A stretch of DNA of 64,000 nucleotides from Gammaproteobacteria bacterium (lineage in GTDB: Bacteria; Pseudomonadota; Gammaproteobacteria; Competibacterales; Competibacteraceae), in assembly GCA_024234995.1 (NCBI GenBank), contig JACKNF010000003.1:186001-250000 (forward strand). Reading direction: 5' to 3'. How positions within the stretch are numbered: position 1 is the stretch's first letter; each line of letters opens with the position of its first letter. The notes under the pieces were generated by a model. The model saw only the letters and a program-made list of their open reading frames with translations. It had not been told where the DNA came from and searched no databases. A program made the position numbers and the translations under genes. This document shows, in pieces, positions 52,926-61,452 of this stretch.

Positions 52926-53256
52926 GTTGGGTATAGGAAGGCTAGGATACCTGCGATCACAAGTTCTCGTCCAGTGCTTTGATAAATATTTATCCAGTGC
53001 CATCAACGATAGCTCGCATCGTCAAACTCCAGTAAACCCATGCCGAAATACTGGATTTCCAGATAAAGTCAAATGACGTTATTATTAGCGCGTCTGGCCT
53101 TGCCCAAACCACAAGATAACAAGCCCAAATCAAAACCTTCCTACCCACAGTGCCTACGCAAAGACTCGCACCCGGCGGCGGGAGCCATCGACACCGGGTC
53201 TGCTGCGATGCATCCGGGGATGTGCAGGTTGAAAATGCGTTCAGTGAGGTAAGAGT
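52926..53256. other. Intergenic region of 331 bp with no gene seen
   Basis: It holds the upstream region of the tRNA-Arg gene (minus strand) and of the cytochrome gene (plus strand). No frame has an SD and family features, and I saw no clear hairpin or promoter beyond weak AT-rich matches. Confidence 0.4.
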
Positions 53257-53811
53257 GTGAACTCGCAAGTCGATAACTCCGTTGTGACCACAACCGTCAC
53301 TTTAATCTCGGCATTAGTATTGCTAGCAGCCGTTCTATTCATGGGCGCCTCGCTCATTGGCGTCATTGATAATGTCCCCCCCGACGATGGTTCGCGGAAG
53401 CAGGCAGCCATCCTTGAACGTATCAAACCGGTCAGCCAGGTTTCGTTTGAAACACCCAAGCCAGCCGTCGCGGTGCAATTATCCGGCAAGCAAGTCTATG
53501 ACAAGGTCTGTGCAGCTTGTCATGTTGCGGGCACGCTAGGCGCACCCAAAACGGGCGATAAAGCGGCCTGGGAACCCCGTTTTGCACAAGGTATGGACAC
53601 TTTGGTCAATCATGCAATCAACGGCATCCGCGCCATGCCGGCCAAGGGCGGCGATCCTTCGCTGACCGAAGCAAATATCCACGATTCCATCGCTTACATG
53701 CTGGGCGAATCGGGTATCAAAGCCGAAGCGCCAGCGGCGGCCTCTGCGCCAGCATCCGCAGAAGCGACCGCACCTGCAGAAGCGACCCTGGCCCCAGCCG
53801 AGCCAAAATAA
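53257..53811 (+). CDS. Membrane-anchored cytochrome c5-type protein
   Basis: A 184-residue c-type cytochrome. An uncleaved N-terminal anchor (~12-38, VTLISALVLLAAVLFMGASL) is followed by the haem motif CAACH in YDKVCAACHVAGTLGAPK and the axial Met in IRAMPAKGGDPSLT. The last ~30 residues are Ala/Pro-rich (PAAASAPASAEATAPAEAT), a flexible tail that may let the domain reach partners. It carries electrons to an oxidase or reductase. The start is GTG with a weak SD. A strong terminator follows. Confidence 0.93.
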   Translation: MNSQVDNSVVTTTVTLISALVLLAAVLFMGASLIGVIDNVPPDDGSRKQAAILERIKPVSQVSFETPKPAVAVQLSGKQVYDKVCAACHVAGTLGAPKTGDKAAWEPRFAQGMDTLVNHAINGIRAMPAKGGDPSLTEANIHDSIAYMLGESGIKAEAPAAASAPASAEATAPAEATLAPAEPK

Positions 53812-53840
53812 ACCTGCGAATTGTCGGTATTTTCTAATAA

Positions 53841-53875
53841 AAGGGCCATCCCTAGCGGGTGGCCCTTCTTTATTT
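53841..53875 (+). terminator. Rho-independent terminator after cytochrome c5
   Basis: AAGGGCCATCCC pairs with GGGTGGCCCTT over a short loop, followed by CTTTATTT. It ends the cytochrome transcript just before the ABC exporter gene. Confidence 0.85.
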
Positions 53876-53893
53876 CAAACGAGCAGTTCTGCC

Positions 53894-55714
53894 ATGCGCC
53901 CCGATCTCCGCTACACCGAAACCCCGCATCGTGAACGCCGCGACTGGGCCAATCTCTGGGCATTATTACCCTATCTCTGGGAGTACCGGGGCCGGGTGCT
54001 ACTCGCCCTTGGCTGCCTGGTACTGGCCAAGGCCGCTAATATCGGGGTACCACTCGTGCTTAAGCAAATCGTCGATCATCTGGATGCCAGCCAGCAGGCT
54101 GTCATTGCCCTGCCAGCAACACTATTGCTGGCTTATGGGGCATTGAAGCTGGGCAATGCGTTATTCAGTGAGTTACGCGATGTGCTATTTGCCCGGGTTC
54201 GCTACCGGGCCATGCGCCGGTTGACCGTGCGCACCCTGGCCCATCTGCATAATCTGTCGCTGCGCTTCCATTTGGAACGCAAGACAGGCGCTATCAGCCG
54301 TGATTTGGAGCGAGGCGCACGCAGTCTGAGCACCTTGCTTAACTATCTAGCCTTCAGCATCCTGCCGGTGCTGGTGGAATTCCTGCTGGCAGCGGTGTTG
54401 TTATTGGGCCGTTATCCGCCCATCTTCACTTTGATCGTATTTGGTAGCGTCGCTACCTACGTCACCTTCACTCTGGCAATCACCAATTGGCGAATGGAGC
54501 ACCGGCATTTAATGAACCGGCTGGAATCACAGGCCAATAACGAAGCCCTTGATAGCTTGATCAATTACGAAACAGTCAAATATTTCGGCAATGAGGATTG
54601 GGAATTGCGCCGCTGCGACACTACCCTGGCTAGTTGGGAGAACAGTGCAGTACTCAGCCAGACTTCAATGTCAGCACTCAATTTCGGGCAAGGCGTGATC
54701 ATTGCTATTGGAGTGACGCTGATCTTGTTCGTCGCGGCTAGTCAAGTCGCAGCCGGTCAATTCACCTTGGGCGATCTGGTGCTGGTCAACGCCCTATTGC
54801 TGCAATTATTTATCCCGTTAAATTTTCTTGGCATCGTCTACCGGCAAATCAAATACGCGCTGGCCGACATGGACGACCTGATCCGCCTGTTTGAACGAAC
54901 CCCGGAAATCTGCGACACGCCGGGCGCAAATAAATTACAGGTGACGCAAGGAGAATTGTGCTTTGAAAATGTAAGCTTCGGCTACCAGCCGGACCGGAAA
55001 ATTCTATTTGGGGTCAGCTTTACCGTGCCGCCTGGCCGCAAATTAGCCGTGGTTGGGGCCAGCGGGGCCGGGAAATCGACCTTGGCGCGGTTACTGTTCC
55101 GGTTCTACGATGTGAACGATGGACGCATCCTGATCGATGGCCAAGACATCGGCGCTGTAACCCAGCAGAGTTTGCGGGCCGCCATTGGCATCGTTCCGCA
55201 GGACACGGTGCTGTTCAACGACACATTGTTGTACAACCTGGCCTATGCCCGGCCTGACGCCAGCCATCAAGAAATCGCTGATGCTGTCCGTATGGCGCAA
55301 CTGCATGATTTCATCGCTGCGCTGCCCGCCGGTTACGATACAGTCGTTGGCGAACGCGGTTTGAAGCTATCCGGCGGTGAGAAGCAGCGGGTAGCGATTG
55401 CCCGGGCTATTCTTAAACGGCCACGCATTCTGATTTTCGACGAAGCCACCTCAGCGTTGGATAGCAAATCCGAACAGGCTATTTTACAGGCCTTACGCGC
55501 AGTGGCTATGGACCATACCACGCTGGTCATCGCTCACCGGCTGTCGACCATCGTCGACGCTGATCAAATTCTGGTACTAGAGCATGGCCAGGTTCGGGAA
55601 CAAGGCACTCACCGCGAACTGTTGCAACGAAACGGAATGTACGCGCAGATGTGGGCCTTACAGCAAGAGGAACAGGCAGCAAGGGAAGAGGAGCGGCTGT
55701 TGGGATTGGATTAA
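53894..55714 (+). CDS. Atm1/HMT1-type ABC exporter
   Basis: A 606-residue half-transporter. Six TMs lie within residues ~20-320 and carry the Atm1-family segment INYETVKYFGNEDWELRR. The ATPase has Walker A GASGAGKSTLARL, Q-loop GIVPQDTVLFND, signature LSGGEKQR, Walker B ILIFDEATSALD and H-loop IAHRLSTI. In bacteria this family (ABCB7/HMT1 type) exports glutathione-linked sulfur or metal species and protects against heavy metals. The C-terminus is Glu/Arg-rich. No glutathione or Fe-S biogenesis gene is adjacent. Confidence 0.93.
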   Translation: MRPDLRYTETPHRERRDWANLWALLPYLWEYRGRVLLALGCLVLAKAANIGVPLVLKQIVDHLDASQQAVIALPATLLLAYGALKLGNALFSELRDVLFARVRYRAMRRLTVRTLAHLHNLSLRFHLERKTGAISRDLERGARSLSTLLNYLAFSILPVLVEFLLAAVLLLGRYPPIFTLIVFGSVATYVTFTLAITNWRMEHRHLMNRLESQANNEALDSLINYETVKYFGNEDWELRRCDTTLASWENSAVLSQTSMSALNFGQGVIIAIGVTLILFVAASQVAAGQFTLGDLVLVNALLLQLFIPLNFLGIVYRQIKYALADMDDLIRLFERTPEICDTPGANKLQVTQGELCFENVSFGYQPDRKILFGVSFTVPPGRKLAVVGASGAGKSTLARLLFRFYDVNDGRILIDGQDIGAVTQQSLRAAIGIVPQDTVLFNDTLLYNLAYARPDASHQEIADAVRMAQLHDFIAALPAGYDTVVGERGLKLSGGEKQRVAIARAILKRPRILIFDEATSALDSKSEQAILQALRAVAMDHTTLVIAHRLSTIVDADQILVLEHGQVREQGTHRELLQRNGMYAQMWALQQEEQAAREEERLLGLD

Positions 55715-55757
55715 ATACTGCACTCCCTTCCTCCCTCCTCCTTTGGGAAAGGGCCAG

Positions 55758-55988
55758 TTATTCGTCAAATGCCAGCAGCGCCCGTTCCGTCTCGCCAAGC
55801 ACTACCAGCACCCCGGCGTGCTGACGATGCAGCCAGGCCAGCCGTTCATGCCGGTCGTCGAAACCCTCGTCATCACCCTCAACCGCGTTTTCCAACAAAG
55901 CGGTCAATTCAGCAACCGCCTCTTCCAGTTCATCCAGTTGATCCAGCAGTTCGCGCTGCTGGCAGCGCAATTCGTGGGATATTGTCAT
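55758..55988 (-). CDS. Small acidic coiled-coil protein of unknown function
   Basis: A 76-residue protein, mostly Leu/Glu heptads: CQQRELLDQLDELEEAVAEL then TALLENAVEGDDEGFDDRH. It has an AGGAG site seven bases before the ATG, starts 63 bp after dnaE on the same strand, and its composition matches coding DNA, so it is probably real. No family recognised. Confidence 0.65.
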   Translation of the reverse strand: MTISHELRCQQRELLDQLDELEEAVAELTALLENAVEGDDEGFDDRHERLAWLHRQHAGVLVVLGETERALLAFDE

Positions 55989-56051
55989 CACCTTACTCCT
56001 GGGAGGAACGGATACAATGCCGGCCCGATTGGATTCAAGATTGCTCCCCGG

Positions 56052-59000
56052 TCATGATGCCGTATGATTGATGACCGACGAGCGGTCATAAAGTAATGTA
56101 ACGCTCTCCGCACCGGCTAGTTCCCGTAACCGTTTGAGCAATGCCTCGCTGGGTTTGACCTGCCAATTCTGACCTAAAACCAGTTCTACCCGTGCCTGGG
56201 GGCTGGTGTATTCGATCCAGACAGAGCACCGGCCATCGGCGCGATACCCGGCTAGAATACTGGCTAGTTGCCGCAACGCACCCGCTTGGCACTGTTGCGC
56301 ATCCAATCGCAACAGCACGCGGCGAGCATACTCAGCGCGCGCTGCATCCCAATCCAGCACTCGTTCAACATTCAAGCGGGTGCTCTGATTAAACTCATCC
56401 CAGCTAAGCATCCCTTGTGTCAGCAGAATGGCATCCTCGACAATCAAGGACCGGTGTTGCTCATATACTTCCGGGAAAATGCGGATTTCCAGCCGGCCTG
56501 TCCCATCATCCAGGGTCACGAAAGCGATCCGCCCGCCCCGGTTAGCGTTGCGGGTACGGACGCTGACAACTAGCCCGGCAATCAATAGCGACCGGTCATT
56601 GTTCCGGCGCAAAACACCGTTGCCCCCGGCCAGGTTGCCTAAGCGGGCCACGCCCAAGGCGGTCAACTCATCAGCGATTCGCTCCAGCGGATGACCGCTC
56701 AGATAAATACCCAAGGTTTCCTTCTCACCACGCAATCGCTCTTCCAGACTCCATTCCGGAGTCTTAGCAATATGCAACGGGCGCGTTGGAGTTTTCCCGG
56801 TCGTAGCCAGCCCGAACATATCATTTTGGCCGGCGGCGTCATTGCGCGCGTGTTGTTCGGCCAATTGCAAAGCTTCTGGCAATTGCGCTGCCAGCGTCGC
56901 CCGGTTAGCGCCCAGTGAATCAAAGGTTCCGGAGCGGATCAATGACTCCAGCACCCGGCGGTTGAGCTTATGCAGATCGACCCGCTGGCACAGGTCGAAT
57001 AAATCCGGGTACGGCCCACCTTGGCGGCGCTCCTGGACCAACGTTTCGATAGCGCCTTCGCCGACACCCTTGATCGCGCCCAGACCATAGCGAATTTCAC
57101 CCGCTTCGCCGACTGTAAAGCGATATTCGCAAACATTGATATCTGGTGGAGCCAGTTTCAGACCCATACGCCGGCATTCTTCGATGAACACCACCACCTT
57201 GTCAGTTTTGTCCATGTCTGAGGACAATACCGCCGCTATGAACGCGGCAGGATAGTGCGTCTTTAACCAAAGCGTTTGATAGGAGACGAGAGCGTAGGCG
57301 GCAGAATGCGATTTATTGAAACCATAACCAGCAAATTTATCTATTAAGTCAAATATATATGAAGCTGTTTCCGGGTCAACTTGCCGATCCTTCGCGCCAT
57401 TGATAAAACCATCCCGTTCCTTGGCCATCTTTACAGCATCCTTTTTTCCCATCGCCCTCCTCAGCAAATCCGCCCCGCCCAGGCTATAGCCGGCCAGCAC
57501 CTGTGCAATCTGCATCACCTGTTCCTGGTAGAGAATAACGCCATAGGTGGGTTTAAGAATCGCCTCCAGCGCCGGATGCGGATACTCGATACGCGCCCGG
57601 CCATGCTTGCGGTCAATAAAATCATCCACCATGCCCGATTGCAGCGGACCGGGCCGGAACAACGCCACCAACGCCACAATGTCTTCAAAACAATCCGGTT
57701 GCAAGCGACGGATCAGATCTTTCATGCCGCTGGATTCGAGCTGGAACACCGCCGTGGTTTCACAACGCTTGAGCAGGCCAAAGGTCTGCGCATCGTTCAG
57801 GGGGATGGCGGAAATATCCAATGGCGGTTCGCCACACGCTTGCCGTTGCGCGTTAATGGTCTGCAACGTCCAGTCAATAATCGTCAGGGTGCGTAATCCC
57901 AAAAAGTCAAACTTGACCAGCCCTGCTGCCTCCACATCGTCCTTGTCAAACTGGGTAACAACGCTAGGATCGTTCTGCTCACAGTACAGTGGCGAATAAT
58001 CCGTCAGGTTTACTGGGGCAATCACCACGCCGCCCGCATGCTTGCCAACATTGCGCGCGAGTCCTTCCAGCTTGCGGGCCAACTCGATCAGCGTCCGCAC
58101 CTCTTCGTCATTTTCATACAACCGGCGCAATTCGGCTTCCTGCTCAATCGCCTTATCCAGGGTGATACCGGGTTCAAAAGGAATCAGCTTGGCGATGCGA
58201 TCGACAAAACCGTAGGGATGACCGAGCACCCGGCCTACGTCGCGCACCACGGCCTTGGCTGCCATGCTGCCATGCGTGGCGATCTGTGAGACTCGCTCCC
58301 GGCCATAGCGCTGGGCGACGTATTCGATCACCCGGTCACGGCCTTCCATACAAAAATCGATGTCGAAATCGGGCATGGACACCCGTTCAGGATTGAGGAA
58401 GCGTTCGAACAGTAACTCATAGGCAAGCGGGTCCAGATCGGTGATGCCCAGCGCATAAGCGACCAGCGATCCTGCGCCGGAACCCCGTCCCGGCCCGACG
58501 GGTACACCGTGGTCACGCGCCCATTGAATAAAGTCAGCAACAATCAGGAAATAGCCGGGGAAGCCCATCTGGATGATCACCTTCAACTCCAGCTCCAGCC
58601 GCTCATCATAGGGCTGGCGGCGTTCGGCGAAGCCGATGGCAGCGGGATCAAGCAACCTTCGCAGCCGCTGTTCCAATCCCGCACGGGCCTGGGTGATGAA
58701 ATAGTCAGAGGCGCTCAATCCATCCGGAATCGGGAAATCAGGCAGCACATTCTTTCCGAGTTCCAGGCGCAGGTTGCAACGACGGGCAATTTCAACGCTA
58801 TTTTCCAGCGCCTCGGGAAGATCGGCGAACAATTCCGCCATCTCCACCGGGCTGCGCAGGTATTGCTGATCGCTGTAACGGCGCGGCCGATGGGCATCAT
58901 CTAAGATCGCACCGCCATAGATACAAACACGGGCTTCGTGGGCATCAAAATCCTCGCGTTGCAGAAAACAGACGTCGTTGGTCGCTACCACAGGCAGGTG

Positions 59001-59573
59001 GCTGTCCGCTGCTAGTTCTACAACCGCCTCCAGGTACTCCTCTTCCTGAGGCCGGCCGGTGCGCTGCACTTCCAGATAAAAACACTTCGGGAATAACCGC
59101 TGCCAGTCGTTTAGCCAGGTTCGAGCTTGGTCGGGCCGATCGTTGAGCAAGGCTTGACCAAGCTCACCCTCACGGCCACCGGACAGGGCGATCAGACCAG
59201 CGGTGTTTCCTTCCAGCCAAGCAAGATCAAGGACCGGCATACCGCGTTGTTGACCTTGGAGATAACTGCGGCTAACCAGCCGGGTTAGATGGCGGTAGCC
59301 TGCTAGATTCTGACACAACAGTACCAATCGGGCAGGTTCCCAGCCGGACCGCTGCACCCACATCTCGACCCCAATGATGGGCTTGATCCCAGCGCTGAGA
59401 GCAGCCTTGTAGAATTTGATCAGGGCAAACAGGTTGCTCATATCGGTCACTGCAACCGCTGGCATACCGGCAGCGGCGGCCTGCTTGACCAAGTTTTTGA
59501 TGCGAATCAATCCGTCGACCAGTGAATATTCAGTGTGCAGATGCAGATGGACAAACGGCGCGGTCATGGTCAT
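56052..59573 (-). CDS. dnaE: DNA polymerase III alpha subunit
   Basis: A 1173-residue replicative polymerase. An N-terminal PHP domain (FVHLHLHTEYSLVDG) leads to the C-family palm with catalytic Asp in MPDFDIDFCMEGRDRVIEY, GRGSGAGSLVAYALGITD and the thumb/fingers blocks (QLESSGMKDLIRRL, AGYGFNKSHSAAYALVSYQ). An OB fold in the C-terminal third contains RIAFVTLDDGTGRLEIRIFPE. Length is normal for gammaproteobacterial DnaE. Its start overlaps by 4 bp the end of rnhB, the usual order lpxB-rnhB-dnaE. Confidence 0.97.
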   Translation of the reverse strand: MTMTAPFVHLHLHTEYSLVDGLIRIKNLVKQAAAAGMPAVAVTDMSNLFALIKFYKAALSAGIKPIIGVEMWVQRSGWEPARLVLLCQNLAGYRHLTRLVSRSYLQGQQRGMPVLDLAWLEGNTAGLIALSGGREGELGQALLNDRPDQARTWLNDWQRLFPKCFYLEVQRTGRPQEEEYLEAVVELAADSHLPVVATNDVCFLQREDFDAHEARVCIYGGAILDDAHRPRRYSDQQYLRSPVEMAELFADLPEALENSVEIARRCNLRLELGKNVLPDFPIPDGLSASDYFITQARAGLEQRLRRLLDPAAIGFAERRQPYDERLELELKVIIQMGFPGYFLIVADFIQWARDHGVPVGPGRGSGAGSLVAYALGITDLDPLAYELLFERFLNPERVSMPDFDIDFCMEGRDRVIEYVAQRYGRERVSQIATHGSMAAKAVVRDVGRVLGHPYGFVDRIAKLIPFEPGITLDKAIEQEAELRRLYENDEEVRTLIELARKLEGLARNVGKHAGGVVIAPVNLTDYSPLYCEQNDPSVVTQFDKDDVEAAGLVKFDFLGLRTLTIIDWTLQTINAQRQACGEPPLDISAIPLNDAQTFGLLKRCETTAVFQLESSGMKDLIRRLQPDCFEDIVALVALFRPGPLQSGMVDDFIDRKHGRARIEYPHPALEAILKPTYGVILYQEQVMQIAQVLAGYSLGGADLLRRAMGKKDAVKMAKERDGFINGAKDRQVDPETASYIFDLIDKFAGYGFNKSHSAAYALVSYQTLWLKTHYPAAFIAAVLSSDMDKTDKVVVFIEECRRMGLKLAPPDINVCEYRFTVGEAGEIRYGLGAIKGVGEGAIETLVQERRQGGPYPDLFDLCQRVDLHKLNRRVLESLIRSGTFDSLGANRATLAAQLPEALQLAEQHARNDAAGQNDMFGLATTGKTPTRPLHIAKTPEWSLEERLRGEKETLGIYLSGHPLERIADELTALGVARLGNLAGGNGVLRRNNDRSLLIAGLVVSVRTRNANRGGRIAFVTLDDGTGRLEIRIFPEVYEQHRSLIVEDAILLTQGMLSWDEFNQSTRLNVERVLDWDAARAEYARRVLLRLDAQQCQAGALRQLASILAGYRADGRCSVWIEYTSPQARVELVLGQNWQVKPSEALLKRLRELAGAESVTLLYDRSSVINHTAS

Positions 59574-60163
59574 TCCTTGATGATAGCGGCTTGCAGGACG
59601 GCGGCAACCGGGGCGAAGGAGCGGCGATGCTCGGGACAGGGGCCAAAGCGGTGCAATGCTTGGCGATGTGCAACGGTGGGATAGCCTTTATGGCGGGCAA
59701 ACCCGTAATCAGGATAGTGATTATGCAATTCACGCAACTCCGCATCGCGCGCGACCTTGGCCAGGATCGAGGCCGCACTGATCGCGGGAACAGTAGCGTC
59801 GCCTTTGATAAGGGCCTGGCAAGGACACACCAGCCCTGATGGACAATGCTTGCCGTCGACCAGCACCCTATGAGGAATAATGCTCAGATCTTCAACTGCA
59901 CGGCGCATAGCCAGCAATGAAGCTTGTAAGATATTGATCCGGTCAATCTCAGTCACATCGGCCCGGCCTAGCGCCCAAGCCAGCGCGTGAGCACGAATTT
60001 CCACAGCGAGTTGCTCACGGCGGATTTCACTGAGTTGCTTGGAATCCGCCAGCCCCGTAATGGGGTGGGCCGGATCGAGAATGACGGCAGCGGCGATGAC
60101 GGGACCAGCCAGAGGGCCACGCCCGGCCTCATCCACGCCGGCGATCAGGAGAGCATCAGGCAT
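59570..60163 (-). CDS. rnhB: Ribonuclease HII
   Basis: A 197-residue RNase HII that removes ribonucleotides from DNA. Catalytic residues sit in AGVDEAGRGPLAGPV (DEAGRG), the later VLVDGKH and ASILAKVARDAEL segments. It is translated ahead of dnaE with a 4-bp ATGA overlap. The lpxA/lpxB genes that often precede it are not here; instead a hypothetical gene lies 85 bp upstream. Confidence 0.97.
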   Translation of the reverse strand: MPDALLIAGVDEAGRGPLAGPVIAAAVILDPAHPITGLADSKQLSEIRREQLAVEIRAHALAWALGRADVTEIDRINILQASLLAMRRAVEDLSIIPHRVLVDGKHCPSGLVCPCQALIKGDATVPAISAASILAKVARDAELRELHNHYPDYGFARHKGYPTVAHRQALHRFGPCPEHRRSFAPVAAVLQAAIIKE

Positions 60164-60201
60164 AGGGGAACACAGAATCGCTTGAGGTACATAAAACTAC
60201 A

Positions 60202-60222
60202 AAACCCGGCATAACCGGGTTT
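60202..60222 (-). terminator. Terminator-like hairpin between the DUF gene and rnhB
   Basis: AAACCCGG and CCGGGTTT pair over a CATAA loop. On the minus strand it is followed by TGTAGTTTT, a weak T-run, so it may end the message of the upstream hypothetical gene. Confidence 0.6.
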
Positions 60223-60248
60223 GTTGATAAGGAAATCGTAAGTATCAG

Positions 60249-60827
60249 TTAATACACAGACTGCGTTGAGGCTCGATTCCTGCCAGATACATACCCTGCA
60301 ACTTGGTGGGTACTATTTTTTGCTGGTTGCCGTCCAGCTTGCGTGCTGCGGGACCGTTCGTTATCAGGGATCAGCGCACAGCCTCGGCCATAATAATGCT
60401 GTAAAGTTTGCCAAACTTCGAAAAAGTACTGGTGGGATACATCATCGCTTGCTGACGGGCGGGATACATCATCACTTGCTGACGGGGTGGTGGAAGTCTC
60501 TGCTCCGATGGGATCTAACACCGCCAGAGTATTACCCGGCGTCGGCAAATGATGCGCATCAAGCAAAGCAATCGCTTGATGCGCATAACCACCGTTCTCC
60601 TGCTCACCAACGCCAATTCGATAGAGCCGGAAATCCTTCATTCGCGCCATCCGTGGCAGATAGTGGAGGAGACGGCGGGTAGCGCTTTCCTTATCACTGG
60701 CTTGAGCTACGATGCTGCCATCAAAACCAAAATGGGTATAAACCTGTTCGATCCGCCGCAACTCATTCGCTTTGTCAGGATCGATGCATTCGAATTGCTC
60801 AGCGATTTGCTGCAAAACACTGGACAT
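60249..60827 (-). CDS. Hypothetical protein with a 9-residue tandem repeat
   Basis: A 192-residue protein of no recognised family. The first ~110 residues look folded: DPDKANELRRIEQVYTHFGF, then LPRMARMKDFRLYRIGVGEQ. Then comes a low-complexity part with two copies of PSASDDVS(R/H), and a basic, polar tail. An SD GAGGTGA stands close to the ATG. The repeats come from two 27-bp DNA units (60434-60460, 60461-60487). It lies between grxD and rnhB on the same strand. Confidence 0.65.
   Translation of the reverse strand: MSSVLQQIAEQFECIDPDKANELRRIEQVYTHFGFDGSIVAQASDKESATRRLLHYLPRMARMKDFRLYRIGVGEQENGGYAHQAIALLDAHHLPTPGNTLAVLDPIGAETSTTPSASDDVSRPSASDDVSHQYFFEVWQTLQHYYGRGCALIPDNERSRSTQAGRQPAKNSTHQVAGYVSGRNRASTQSVY
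60434..60487. repeat. Two-copy 27-bp tandem repeat inside a gene
   Basis: GGGATACATCATCGCTTGCT and the following 7 bases are repeated directly; the two units differ at two positions (G/A and C/G). Slippage at such a unit would change the linker by 9 residues without a frameshift. Confidence 0.8.
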
Positions 60828-61046
60828 GATGCTTCACCTCGCTCGACCATGGCACGGGGGCTAGCCCTATTAATAATATTGATAATTAAAGGAGAGAGGA
60901 TGCACTCCATGCGGGTGGGTTCTTCAGACTATAAGCAGCCGCTTCATCTTTTACAGCTATTGCTTTTAGCTGAATGTGATAATTGTAGCATCTACAAGGC
61001 ATTTTGATAGAGATCCGGGAAAATTTTTCACATTGTGAAATCACAT

Positions 61047-61068
61047 AAAAGCCCGGCAGCACCGGGCT
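61047..61068 (-). terminator. Rho-independent terminator after grxD
   Basis: On the minus strand AGCCCGG-TGCTG-CCGGGCT is followed by TTTATG, 20 bp behind the grxD stop. The stem has seven pairs with a five-base loop. A perfect TTTCACATTGTGAAA palindrome (61026-61040) follows it. Confidence 0.8.
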
Positions 61069-61087
61069 CGTAGCGGCCAAACAGCCC

Positions 61088-61423
61088 TTAGGCAGAAGGC
61101 GCCTCTCCCTTAGCGCCTGCATCCTCCATCAACTTTTGTAGCTCGCCACTCTGATACAGCTCCAGCGTAATATCGCAACCGCCCACTAATTCGCTGCCAA
61201 TATAAATTTGCGGGAAAGTCGGCCAATCAGCATAGCGCGGCAGACTGTCAAAAATCTCCGGGTCTTCCAGCACGTTCACGTAAGCAAAAGGCAGGCCCGT
61301 CGCCGCCAGCGCCTGCGATGCCCGATGTGAAAAACCACAGCGCGGCGCTTCCGGAGTACCTTTCATGTAGATCACCACCGGATTATTTTCAACCTGTTGT
61401 TTGATACGTTCCAAAGCATCCAT
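61088..61423 (-). CDS. grxD: Monothiol glutaredoxin Grx4/GrxD
   Basis: A 111-residue monothiol glutaredoxin with the CGFS motif in KGTPEAPRCGFSHRA and the glutathione-binding WPTFPQIYIGSELVGGCD. It carries [2Fe-2S] clusters as a dimer and passes them to target proteins. The start is the ATG at 61423 (SD GAGGT); an upstream ATG would overlap the amidotransferase gene by 4 bp. It lies 29 bp after that gene. Confidence 0.95.
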   Translation of the reverse strand: MDALERIKQQVENNPVVIYMKGTPEAPRCGFSHRASQALAATGLPFAYVNVLEDPEIFDSLPRYADWPTFPQIYIGSELVGGCDITLELYQSGELQKLMEDAGAKGEAPSA

Positions 61424-61452
61424 TGAGTTACCTCGATTAATGAAAAGAATTC

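Noticed and set aside
61026..61040. TTTCACATTGTGAAA palindrome as a CRP site
   Set aside because: The CRP motif needs TGTGA and TCACA six bases apart; here the spacing and order do not fit, and it lies just behind a terminator.
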